Source of the DNA: Bacillota bacterium | Lineage (GTDB): Bacteria > Bacillota > Clostridia > Saccharofermentanales > UBA5734 | Length of the DNA stretch: 7,355 nt | Assembly: GCA_023438965.1 (NCBI GenBank) | Contig: JAEXPB010000541.1 | Location: 1-7,355 of the forward strand | Reading direction: 5' to 3' | Shown: one piece after another, positions 1 through 5,959 of the stretch | Numbering within the stretch: position 1 is the first letter of the stretch | Layout of the letters: the number at the start of each line of letters is the position of its first letter | Notes under the pieces: generated by a model | Database searches by the model: none | What the model saw: the letters and a program-made list of their open reading frames with translations, nothing else | Told to the model about the DNA's origin: nothing | Translations under genes and position numbers: made by a program

Positions 1-462
1 ATGTCGATGTACGGCGTCAACAGCTCAGTCCCGAAAACCCTGGTCCGCCATCTGGTCCGTTATGCCGCCAGCCAAAGCGAACCGGACTTGCAGGGCGTCC
101 TGCTGGATATCCTGGACACGCCGGTCAGCCCCGAGCTGCTGCCGCCGGAGAACGGCAAGATCGCCCAAAAGACCGAGCATATCGTCGGCCCCTATGAGCT
201 GCATGACTTCTTCCTCTATTACCTGGTCCGTTACGGCTTCACGCCGGCCAAGATCCGCCGGCTGGCCAATCTCGCTTTTGCCGGCCAGTATGACGCAGCG
301 ACGATCGACCGCTGGCTGCAGACCTTCCTGAAACGGTTCTTCGCCCAGCAGTTCAAGCGTTCCTGCCTGCCGGACGGCCCGAAGGTCGGCAGCGTCACCC
401 TGTCGCCGCGCGGCGACTGGCGGATGCCCAGCGATGCGATTGCGGCGCTGTGGCTGGCGTGA
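1..462 (+). CDS. nadE: Glutamine-dependent NAD+ synthetase, C-terminal part (5' end outside window)
   Basis: This enzyme makes NAD+ from nicotinic acid adenine dinucleotide, ATP and glutamine-derived ammonia in the cytoplasm, the last step of NAD biosynthesis. The 153 visible residues match the C-terminal end of the synthetase domain of the long, glutamine-hydrolysing form (usually about 570-680 residues). Recognisable segments are [14 protein letters not shown] near the left edge, [13 protein letters not shown] (about residues 37-49), [16 protein letters not shown] (about 56-71), and the closing block [16 protein letters not shown] (about 116-131) followed by [12 protein letters not shown]. 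The frame is open to base 1 and the ATG at base 1 is an internal methionine, so the gene is cut by the window edge rather than truncated. It ends in TGA at 460-462. It looks intact, GC-rich and vertically inherited. The N-terminal glutaminase (nitrilase-type) domain is expected upstream but cannot be seen. Confidence 0.93.
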   Translation: MSMYGVNSSVPKTLVRHLVRYAASQSEPDLQGVLLDILDTPVSPELLPPENGKIAQKTEHIVGPYELHDFFLYYLVRYGFTPAKIRRLANLAFAGQYDAATIDRWLQTFLKRFFAQQFKRSCLPDGPKVGSVTLSPRGDWRMPSDAIAALWLA

Positions 463-554
463 GGGTATAAGCAGCTATAGTTTACTTTTGATTATTTTAC
501 TTATAAGCGGGTAAATAGTACTGGAAAGTCATCATTTGTAATCCATTCTCGTCA

Positions 555-583
555 TTGACTTCATATCATATTTGATATAGAAT
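555..583 (+). promoter_or_regulatory. Promoter of the toxin-antitoxin operon
   Basis: A sigma-A-like promoter is visible: -35 box TTGACT at 555-560 and -10 box TAGAAT at 578-583, separated by exactly 17 bases. Each box matches consensus at five of six positions. Transcription would start near base 590, leaving a leader of about 15 bases that holds the toxin's ribosome binding site. The upstream ATG at 584 abuts the -10 box, so it lies before the expected transcript start and cannot be the toxin start if this promoter is used. Confidence 0.72.
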
Positions 584-588
584 ATGAT
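563..588. promoter_or_regulatory. Overlapping inverted repeats, probable antitoxin operator
   Basis: Two overlapping perfect inverted repeats sit in the promoter. ATATCA (563-568) pairs with TGATAT (573-578) across a 4-base spacer. ATCATATT (565-572) pairs with AATATGAT (581-588) across an 8-base spacer. They fill the -35/-10 spacer and cover the -10 box, so a dimeric helix-turn-helix repressor bound there would block RNA polymerase. The antitoxin encoded downstream carries such a domain, and autorepression through promoter palindromes is the rule for HigBA-type modules. The repeats are seen; the binding is inferred. Confidence 0.62.
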
Positions 589-604
589 TAAAAAGAGGAA
601 GGAT

Positions 605-970
605 ATGAAGAGATACAAAGTTGAATTCTACGAAGATGAACATGGAAATTGTCCAATAGCTGATTGGTTAAGAGAACTGGATAGAAATAGATGCAAAGAT
701 AATCAGATTATGCTCAAGAAAATATACTACCAGATTGAGCGACTTGAGCATGAAGGCCTAAGTATTGGTGAACCGATTGTCAAACGAGTTGATAGTCAAA
801 TATGGGAGTTGCGGCCTTTACCAAACCGGATATTTTTCGGATCTTTACGCGGTAACCGCTTTATTTTGCTCCATCAGTTCAGAAAAAACACCAATAAAAC
901 ACCCAGACAAGAAATTGATCAAGCCAAACGTGAATACCGGAGCTGGCAGGAACGAGGTAAAGGACAATGA
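605..970 (+). CDS. HigB-type toxin, RelE superfamily (phage Gp49-like)
   Basis: This is a predicted 121-residue toxin of the Gp49-like/HigB family. Such proteins cleave mRNA, usually in the ribosome, and halt growth when not neutralised by their antitoxin. Family landmarks are the N-terminal strand KVEFYEDEHGNCPIADWL (residues 5-22), the core IWELRP (66-71) with nearby RIFF (75-78), and the basic C-terminal segment LLHQFRKNTNKTPRQEI (88-104) followed by a helix AKREYRSW. The start at 605 is chosen over the in-frame ATG at 584. AGAGGAAGG (594-602) is well placed before 605, the ATG at 584 abuts the -10 box, and the resulting MKRYKVEF start is typical for the family. The stop overlaps the antitoxin start by four bases (ATGA), indicating translational coupling. 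Sampled lines are 32-37% GC, far below the neighbouring metabolic genes, which suggests horizontal acquisition. RNase activity is a family inference. Confidence 0.85.
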   Translation: MKRYKVEFYEDEHGNCPIADWLRELDRNRCKDNQIMLKKIYYQIERLEHEGLSIGEPIVKRVDSQIWELRPLPNRIFFGSLRGNRFILLHQFRKNTNKTPRQEIDQAKREYRSWQERGKGQ

Positions 971-1242
971 AATGGAATGAATTCAAAGATGAGATAACCA
1001 GTCTCACGGATCTCGAAAAAGCTGAACTTGAGTTGATGGCCAGTCTTGCCGCAATTCGGAAGCAAAGAAATATGACACAGGAGCAGCTTGCTCAGGTTTC
1101 CCATGTCACCCAGGCCCAGATTGCCCGTGTCGAAAACCAGTTATATGTGCCATCATTAAGGACACTCACCAAAATTGCCAGCGGCTTGAATCTCAAGCTG
1201 GCCCTGATTGATAAATCAACCAATAAAGTGGTAAAAGCCTAG
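967..1242 (+). CDS. HigA-type antitoxin, XRE-family helix-turn-helix protein
   Basis: This 91-residue protein should bind and neutralise the toxin encoded immediately upstream and repress their shared promoter. Residues 1-30 form an acidic, helix-prone segment (LTDLEKAELELMASLAAIR) like the N-terminal part of HigA antitoxins. Residues about 31-75 are a classic HTH_3/XRE domain: RKQRNMTQEQLAQ, then the recognition-helix region VTQAQIARVEN (47-57), then PSLRTLTKIASGLN. The start at 967 overlaps the toxin stop (967-970) and is preceded by GAGGT (954-958) at 8 bases, with AAAGGA closer in. Antitoxin downstream of toxin is the HigBA order, opposite to most type II modules. A sampled line is about 47% GC, higher than the toxin. 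Family assignment is strong; the operator and partner are inferred from context. Confidence 0.87.
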   Translation: MKWNEFKDEITSLTDLEKAELELMASLAAIRKQRNMTQEQLAQVSHVTQAQIARVENQLYVPSLRTLTKIASGLNLKLALIDKSTNKVVKA

Positions 1243-1333
1243 TTTAGGTCAGACAGCTGAATTCATTAACAATCACACCCAGTCGTCAGTTTCGGCTTAA
1301 TAAAACCCTTTTGGCCATACATTTGTCAAAACA

Positions 1334-1370
1334 AACCGCCGGTCTGAACAACAGGCCGGCGGTTCTTTTT
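1334..1370. terminator. Bidirectional rho-independent terminator between convergent transcripts
   Basis: A 9-bp perfect stem AACCGCCGG (1334-1342) / CCGGCGGTT (1356-1364) extends inward to 12 bp with one G-U pair, leaving a 7-base loop (1346-1352). On the plus strand it is followed by TTCTTTTT (1363-1370). On the minus strand the complement of 1322-1334 gives a TTTGTTTTG tract. It can therefore end both the toxin-antitoxin transcript arriving from the left and the oxidoreductase operon arriving from the right, whose last stop codon is at 1390-1392. The stretch 1243-1333 between the antitoxin and the hairpin shows no other recognisable element. Confidence 0.85.
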
Positions 1371-1389
1371 GTCAGAGATCGGTAACATA

Positions 1390-2685
1390 TCAGATATTCG
1401 CGCCCCACTCAATCAGCTGCCGGCGCAATTGCCCGATGTCGACATCCGCCACCGGGCGGCCGTCGGCGCTAACCAACGCGGCAGCCAGACCGGCGGCCTG
1501 GCCGAGGCCCATGACCGACGCCTGCACCCGCGCCGACGCGGAGGCTTCGCGATCGGCGGAGAAGCAGCGTCCGGCCACCAGCAGGTTGGCGAAACCGTCG
1601 ATGATCAGCGTCCGGTAGGGAATGCAGGCCGCTTCGCGCAGGAACTGGCATTTCTGACCGCTGCCGCTGGCCGAGTGGATGTCGATCGGATGCGCGCCGC
1701 GGGCGATGGTGTCCGGGAATTGAACGCCGTTTACATACTCCTCGCCGGTCAGCGTGTGGGTGCCCCGGATATGGCGGGTTTCCCGCACGCCGGCCTGGGT
1801 CGCGGTGTTCAGCAGGACCGCGTTCTTGAACGGCTCAAAGTTCTCGCGCAACAGACGCACCATCTTGAAGACATCTTCCCGCAGCTTGCACTCGGCGCGG
1901 GTCTGGTCGCGCTCATCGATCATGTTGGCTTCCGTGCGGGTCGTGTTGACCTGCACCAGGCCGTCCGTCAAGACCCAGCACATCCACGGCCCGCCGAAAT
2001 TCGGCACATCCTGGGTGGCTGCCAGTTCGCGCAGCTTCTGCTGCATCGGTTCGATGTGGTAATTCACACCTTGCTGGCTGTGGTGGATTTTCTCGACATG
2101 TTCGGTGTCGACATTGCCGAGGGTGAAACACAGCGAGGCCGGCTGGAGCGGACCGGGGTAGGTCCGCATCGGCACACCGGCCATGGCCGCCAGATCGCCG
2201 TCGCCGGTGCAGTCGATGGCGTAGCGCAGGGCAATGGCCTGGGTGCCGCTCTTGCTCTCGATGACCACATGCGTCACCCGGCCGCCGTCCATTGCGCAGC
2301 CCGAGAGGTAGGCGTGCAGGTAAAGCGTCACCCCTGCCTCCAGCAGCATGCGCTGGGCGACCAGCTTATAGACTTCCGGCCGGAAAGAGACATTACCGAG
2401 CGGGTATTCGACCTGGGCGCCCGCTTCAGCTTCCAGCCGCTGGACGAATTCCCAGGGGATGCCGCCGACCACCAGCCGGCCGTTATACCGGAAAACGCTG
2501 ATCGGCGCCACCAGACCGGCGGTCGCCATGCCGCCGAGGAAGCCATACCGCTCGATCAGAGCGACCGAAGCGCCGCCGCGGGCTGCCGCAATAGCCGCCA
2601 TCATGCCGGAAGGGCCGCCGCCGCAAACGACAACATCATAACTGCCGATGACCGGCACTTGCTTATTGACCGTGATCTGTTCCAT
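1390..2685 (-). CDS. FAD-dependent oxidoreductase (FAD_oxidored family), second gene of operon
   Basis: This is a predicted flavoenzyme of 431 residues. The N-terminal Rossmann fold is clear: YDVVVCGGGPSGMMAAIAAA (16-35) with the dinucleotide-binding GGGPSG at 22-27 and an acidic residue (E45) at the end of the second strand in VALIERYGFLGGMATAG. The last conserved block, LLVAGRCFSADREASASARVQ followed by GLGQAAGLAAAL near the C terminus, closes the FAD site as in PF12831-type proteins. No signal peptide or membrane segment is seen, so it should act in the cytoplasm. The reading frame stays open upstream to 2877, but that extension overlaps the preceding gene. A CAGGAG ribosome site (2700-2695) lies 9 bases before the ATG at 2685, and the ATG at 2691 is a near-equal alternative. 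It follows the larger oxidoreductase after 29 bp and ends just before the shared terminator. The substrate is unknown; context suggests a sugar or glycoside-related compound. Confidence 0.85.
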   Translation of the reverse strand: MEQITVNKQVPVIGSYDVVVCGGGPSGMMAAIAAARGGASVALIERYGFLGGMATAGLVAPISVFRYNGRLVVGGIPWEFVQRLEAEAGAQVEYPLGNVSFRPEVYKLVAQRMLLEAGVTLYLHAYLSGCAMDGGRVTHVVIESKSGTQAIALRYAIDCTGDGDLAAMAGVPMRTYPGPLQPASLCFTLGNVDTEHVEKIHHSQQGVNYHIEPMQQKLRELAATQDVPNFGGPWMCWVLTDGLVQVNTTRTEANMIDERDQTRAECKLREDVFKMVRLLRENFEPFKNAVLLNTATQAGVRETRHIRGTHTLTGEEYVNGVQFPDTIARGAHPIDIHSASGSGQKCQFLREAACIPYRTLIIDGFANLLVAGRCFSADREASASARVQASVMGLGQAAGLAAALVSADGRPVADVDIGQLRRQLIEWGANI

Positions 2686-2714
2686 AATCATCAACTCCTG
2701 ACTGTTCGGCAACC

Positions 2715-4616
2715 TTAATAAATCCGCACCTCGAAAATGTGCGCGTCTGGCGCGCCGTTGGTCGCCATGACTTGAATCTGGACTTCGTCGGCGTTCACGG
2801 CCTCCGGCAGATCCAGGATGTTCAGGCGCTGGTAGTTGCCCTGTATCGTCTTCTGCCAGACTTCCTGCCCGGCACACCTTACGCTGACGGTATAATCCTT
2901 GAGCAGTTCCGGCGCGACGCCGATCGGTTCCTTCTCGATGAAGGCTTTCGAAACCGAAATGCAGCGTTCCTCGGACAGATTGGGGTCAAGGGTCAGCCGG
3001 ACGCTGCTGACCGACGCCGGCGCCGGCAATTTCAAGGTCAGCGTCGCGCCATCCGGGCCCAGGCCGCGGGAGCGCCAGAGGTTGCTGGCCGTTTCGGTGC
3101 TGCGGGCGATGCCGTTGATGACATTCGCCGCCGCGTATCCTGGCTGTTCGGAAGATGCGGTTACCGCGGCGCTGCGGGCCAGGTCGCGCGGGTCGGTGTT
3201 CCGGGTGCCGAGCAGGTAGCAGTCGTTCTTAAGCAGTTCCTGCTGCAATTCGGCGATGTGCTTCCGGCCGAATTCGCGCGGTGTCAGGCTGCGCCGGGCA
3301 GCCATGGCGGCCGCGATGCCGGCTGCTTCGCCGCCGATGGCGCAGGTGGCCATGACCCGTGTGGCGCCCATCGCCAGTTTGGTGGCGCTGATGTCGCGGC
3401 CGGCCATCATCAGGTTGCGGATATTGCGCGAGCAATAGCAGCCATAAGGGATGGAAAAGAAGCCCTTGAAGCTGCGCACGCGCGAAGGGATCTGGCCCTT
3501 GGCCCGGAAGCCGCCGGCGACATGCTCGTCCATCGGCCAGCCGCCATAGGCTACCTCGTCGGCATGAATGCGACCGGCCAGGATATCATGCTCCGTCAGG
3601 ATATAATCGCCCATTAGGCGGCGGCTCTCACGCGTCCCGGCGACATTGCCGACCCAGACCAGCTCGTAGTTTTCGGCGCCGTGATCGCCGCCGTTCTTGA
3701 TGTGATCCCAAACGCCGTAGATGCATCTATACAGTTCATAGCGGATGTCCTCGGCCTGGCTGATAATGTCATCCCAGTCGCCGCCCAGCTCGATCCACCA
3801 GTAGCCGGACTTGACATCGTACTTCTCGACCAGTTCATCGGCATGATCGGTATAGTCTTCGCCAGGCTTGAGCACGACCACGTCGTCGGCGCTGTGGTAG
3901 ACGACGATGTCGCCGTGGTAGCGGTGCTTGAAATCGCTTTCATCATAGGCATAGGCCCAGGATGGTTTGACGAAGCGGACCGGATGACCGCGGTCTTCGG
4001 CGACGAAATAGATGGTGTTGCCCATGGTCTCGCCATCGCGGACAGCCGGCGCGTCCGGTTCGTTGAAATCGGCCTTGGCTTCCCGGCCGATGCAATATTC
4101 CGCGCCGGTCAGATCGCCCAGCGTGCCGTTGCCGGTGCAGTCGATGAAGATGGCCGCCTTCATGTCATAATGGCGCTCCGTATTCATCTGGTAGCAGCTG
4201 ATGGAACGGATCTCGCCGTCAACCGTGCGGGCGGCGACCATGGTGGTGTTCATGAAAGTATCCAGGTTGGCGGTGTTCATCGCCAACGACCACAGCACGC
4301 CATCCCAGATCGAAAAATTGTAGTTGTCGTTCAGGTACTTGTTCTCCAGCTGCAATTCCATCAGGATGCCGGTTTCGGCAGCGTTCTTCTTGCCCCAATG
4401 GCAGGAGGCGCCGGAAATGTGCATCCGGGTTTCCGAACTGGCGTTGCCGCCGTAGACGCTGCGATCCTGGATCAGGGCCGTGCGGGCGCCCTGCCGGGCG
4501 GAAGCGACCGCTGCGCACAGGCCGCTCATGCCACCGCCGACCACGACGACATCATATGCTTTGCGAATGGGCGGATTAGATGATTTTGCTGTTGTTTCAT
4601 GAATAAATTTCAACAT
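2715..4616 (-). CDS. FAD-dependent oxidoreductase with C-terminal F5/8 type C-like domain
   Basis: This is a predicted 633-residue flavoenzyme, first gene of the minus-strand operon. The FAD-binding start reads YDVVVVGGGMSGLCAAVASA (21-40), with GGGMSG at 27-32, followed by LIQDRSVYGGNASSETRMH, a signature of PF12831-type oxidoreductases (D51 in the ribose-contact position). Further family blocks are IFIDCTGNGTLGDLTGAEY, GTRESRRLMGDYILTE, and the C-terminal FAD block NLMMAGRDISATKLAMGATR with GEAAGIAAA. From about residue 478 to the end the sequence changes to ASSEQPGYAAANVINGI...NLWRS...LTLKL...VRLTLDPNL, which looks like an F5/8 type C/galactose-binding-like beta-sandwich. No signal peptide is seen. 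I chose the ATG at 4616 (GGGGG at 4628-4624, 7 bases upstream). An in-frame ATG at 4661 would add 15 residues but has only a weak ribosome site. The enzyme family is secure, the C-terminal domain likely, the substrate unknown. Confidence 0.85.
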   Translation of the reverse strand: MLKFIHETTAKSSNPPIRKAYDVVVVGGGMSGLCAAVASARQGARTALIQDRSVYGGNASSETRMHISGASCHWGKKNAAETGILMELQLENKYLNDNYNFSIWDGVLWSLAMNTANLDTFMNTTMVAARTVDGEIRSISCYQMNTERHYDMKAAIFIDCTGNGTLGDLTGAEYCIGREAKADFNEPDAPAVRDGETMGNTIYFVAEDRGHPVRFVKPSWAYAYDESDFKHRYHGDIVVYHSADDVVVLKPGEDYTDHADELVEKYDVKSGYWWIELGGDWDDIISQAEDIRYELYRCIYGVWDHIKNGGDHGAENYELVWVGNVAGTRESRRLMGDYILTEHDILAGRIHADEVAYGGWPMDEHVAGGFRAKGQIPSRVRSFKGFFSIPYGCYCSRNIRNLMMAGRDISATKLAMGATRVMATCAIGGEAAGIAAAMAARRSLTPREFGRKHIAELQQELLKNDCYLLGTRNTDPRDLARSAAVTASSEQPGYAAANVINGIARSTETASNLWRSRGLGPDGATLTLKLPAPASVSSVRLTLDPNLSEERCISVSKAFIEKEPIGVAPELLKDYTVSVRCAGQEVWQKTIQGNYQRLNILDLPEAVNADEVQIQVMATNGAPDAHIFEVRIY

Positions 4617-4631
4617 AAGGCATCCCCCGAA

Positions 4632-4655
4632 AGCCCGTTGCGATAGAAACGGGTT
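4632..4655 (-). promoter_or_regulatory. Hairpin in the 5' leader of the oxidoreductase operon
   Basis: CCCGTT (4634-4639) pairs with AACGGG (4648-4653) across an 8-base loop, extended by one wobble and one A-T pair outward. On the minus-strand mRNA it ends 3 bases before the GGGGG ribosome site (4628-4624) of the first oxidoreductase. It could tune translation initiation or simply be a short stem; it lacks the size and conserved shape of a riboswitch I know. If translation instead starts at 4661 the hairpin lies inside coding sequence and means little. Confidence 0.35.
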
Positions 4656-4698
4656 GATCATTAATCAGCTCATAAATTGACAAAAAGATATCAATCTC

Positions 4699-4727
4699 AT
4701 TTTATTCTATCCCGGACAGCGCGTCAA
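4699..4727 (-). promoter_or_regulatory. Promoter of the two-gene oxidoreductase operon
   Basis: Read on the minus strand, a -35 box TTGACG (4727-4722) and a -10 box TAAAAT (4704-4699) are separated by exactly 17 bases, each matching the sigma-A consensus at five of six positions. Transcription would begin near 4692, giving a leader of about 76 bases to the start at 4616. Confidence 0.65.
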
Positions 4728-4786
4728 CGCCTGCGCCAATCATCCGAAGAATGGGCTAGAAGTTATCTTTTAGAACAGAAATCAGA

Positions 4787-4800
4787 CAGCCGGCAGCCGG
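4787..4800 (+). repeat. Two tandem copies of CAGCCGG
   Basis: The heptamer CAGCCGG occurs twice head to tail between the two divergent promoters, in otherwise AT-rich DNA, and each copy with its neighbours contains or nearly contains the palindrome GCCGGC. It could be a regulator site or chance; two copies of seven bases are weak evidence. Confidence 0.3.
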
Positions 4801-4858
4801 CGGTCAAAGGCAAAAACAGCTATAACAATCGCGGACAAGAAATCAAAAGTTTGAATCA

Positions 4859-4887
4859 TTTACCATTTGCACAATTGGCGCTAGAAT
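4859..4887 (+). promoter_or_regulatory. Probable promoter of the ABC importer operon
   Basis: A -35-like TTTACC (4859-4864) and a -10 box TAGAAT (4882-4887) are spaced by 17 bases, matching consensus at four and five of six positions. Transcription would start near 4894, leaving a leader of about 60 bases. The direct repeat TTTGAATCATT (4850-4860) / TTTGAATTATT (4916-4926) brackets the promoter, and CATTTG (4864-4869) is inverted as CAAATG (4896-4901). These could be operator half-sites. The weak -35 box fits a gene needing an activator, which is inference. Confidence 0.5.
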
Positions 4888-4954
4888 TAAATCATCAAAT
4901 GCCAGCAGAATCACATTTGAATTATTCATACTTAACCAGAAAAGAGGTTCTATC

Positions 4955-5944
4955 ATGTCGCAGGTCTTGGAAAATGCTTCCGCACCGCCGCAGAGAAAAA
5001 AGCCGGTCCGCTTGCTGAAAAAGGTCCGCGGTTTTTTTGTCTATGTGAAACATAATCCCCTGTTGTATCTGATGCTGATCCCGGGTCTGTTCTTCCTGAT
5101 CGTTTACAAGTTCACGCCCTTGTATGGCATACTTATGGCGTTTGAAAACTACAACATTTTCCTCGGCAAAAACCCGATCCAGGCTGTCGCCTTAAGCGAG
5201 TGGGTTGGCATGGCCAATTTCAACAAATTGTTCGCCAGCTCGCAATTCATGAAAGTCCTGGCCAACACGCTGATCATCAACGGCTACAAAATCGTCTTCC
5301 TGTTCCCGCTGCCGATCATCTGTGCGATCCTGCTCAATGAGATCCACCGCATCCGCTACAAGAAGGTCCTGCAGACAGCCATCTATATCCCCTACTTCTT
5401 CTCCTGGGTCATCATCTTCGGCATTTTCTACTCGCTGCTGGGCTCCTACGGCATTGTCAACAGCGCCGTCAACGCGCTGACCGGCGGCCGGATCAAGTTC
5501 TTCACCGACACGCACCTTTTCCGCGGCCTGCTGGTCTTTTCCGAAGGCTGGAAGGAAATCGGCTATAATACCGTCATCTACATGGCGGCGATCACCGGCA
5601 TCGACATGACCCTCTTCGAGGCCGCCCGGGTCGACGGCGCGAACAAGTGGCGGCAAATCTGGCACATCACCTTGCCCGGCCTGCTGCCGACCATCGTCCT
5701 GATGTTGATCCTCAAAGTCGGCTATATCCTCGACACCGGCTTCGAGCAAGTGCTGGTCTTCTACAATCCGGCCGTCTACGATGTCGCCGACATCATCCAG
5801 ACTTACGTCTATCGCCTGGGCATGGGCCAGCTCGATTTCTCCCTGTCGACGGCGCTGGGTTTGTTTAACTCCGTTGTCGCCTTCGTACTGATTGTCGGCG
5901 CCAATACAGTCAGTAAAAAATTGCTGCGCCGCAGTATCTGGTAA
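4955..5944 (+). CDS. ABC sugar transporter permease, LplB-like (CUT1 family)
   Basis: This is a predicted inner permease of a carbohydrate importer, 329 residues, pairing with the next gene product to form the membrane channel. A cytoplasmic, basic N terminus (residues 1-33) precedes about six membrane segments near 36-57, 104-128, 142-163, 190-214, 244-259 and 299-318. The cytoplasmic ATPase-contact (EAA) loop is well preserved as EAARVDGANKWRQIWHITLP (222-241). The N-terminal region NPLLYLMLIPGLFFLIVYKF and the phrase AFENYNIFLG are typical of the LplB/YteP branch that takes up oligosaccharides, often glycan fragments. The start at 4955 has GAGG (4944-4947) at 7 bases. It is the first gene of the plus-strand operon and is followed after 15 bases by the second permease. 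No ATPase gene is visible, as usual for this branch, which shares an MsmX-type ATPase. The exact substrate is not deducible. Confidence 0.9.
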   Translation: MSQVLENASAPPQRKKPVRLLKKVRGFFVYVKHNPLLYLMLIPGLFFLIVYKFTPLYGILMAFENYNIFLGKNPIQAVALSEWVGMANFNKLFASSQFMKVLANTLIINGYKIVFLFPLPIICAILLNEIHRIRYKKVLQTAIYIPYFFSWVIIFGIFYSLLGSYGIVNSAVNALTGGRIKFFTDTHLFRGLLVFSEGWKEIGYNTVIYMAAITGIDMTLFEAARVDGANKWRQIWHITLPGLLPTIVLMLILKVGYILDTGFEQVLVFYNPAVYDVADIIQTYVYRLGMGQLDFSLSTALGLFNSVVAFVLIVGANTVSKKLLRRSIW

Positions 5945-5959
5945 AGAGGGGTCACCAAC

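Larger units (their letters stand above)
4617..4954. other. Divergent intergenic control region between oxidoreductase and importer operons
   Basis: This 338-bp stretch is mostly AT-rich and separates two divergent operons. I see no convincing gene in it. It holds a minus-strand leader hairpin (4632-4655), a strong minus-strand promoter (4699-4727), a tandem CAGCCGG repeat (4787-4800), a plus-strand promoter (4859-4887), and a TTTGAATYATT direct repeat (4850-4860 and 4916-4926) flanking that promoter. A weaker plus-strand candidate, TTGACA (4677-4682) with TTTATT (4701-4706) at 18 bases, also exists. A shared regulator acting on both operons would most naturally bind here, but no regulator gene is in the window. 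Confidence 0.7.

Noticed and set aside
463..554. Possible terminator after nadE (TTTAC 496-500 / GTAAA 511-515)
   Set aside because: The 5-bp AT-rich stem with a 10-base loop and no T-tract is too weak to call, and no other hairpin was found here.
584..604. Upstream ATG for the toxin at 584
   Set aside because: It abuts the -10 box, before the expected transcript start, has no ribosome site, and would add seven residues not typical of the family.
919..1104. 61-codon minus-strand frame across the toxin-antitoxin junction
   Set aside because: It is antisense to two recognised genes with a coupled stop/start, and no motif or ribosome site supports it.
2686..2877. 64-residue N-terminal extension of the smaller oxidoreductase
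   Set aside because: It overlaps the 3' end of the upstream gene, is R-rich and unlike the family, and a good ribosome site marks the start at 2685.
1369..3617. Long plus-strand open frames of 449 and 292 codons opposite the oxidoreductase genes
   Set aside because: They are antisense to two well-recognised flavoenzymes in GC-rich DNA, where stop codons are rare. Their translations are rich in H, R, G and A with no family features, and they lack ribosome sites.
3681..4583. Plus-strand open frame of 300 codons opposite the larger oxidoreductase
   Set aside because: It is antisense to a clear FAD-binding domain, its V/D/G-rich composition is typical of shadow frames, and it has no recognisable motif.
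4655..4667. TGAT-N5-ATCA inverted repeat near the minus-strand transcript start
   Set aside because: Four-base arms in AT-rich DNA are expected by chance, with no second copy nearby.
4677..5018. Plus-strand open frame of 113 codons in the divergent intergenic region
   Set aside because: It begins inside a promoter-like sequence, overlaps the permease start in another frame, has no ribosome site and no family resemblance.
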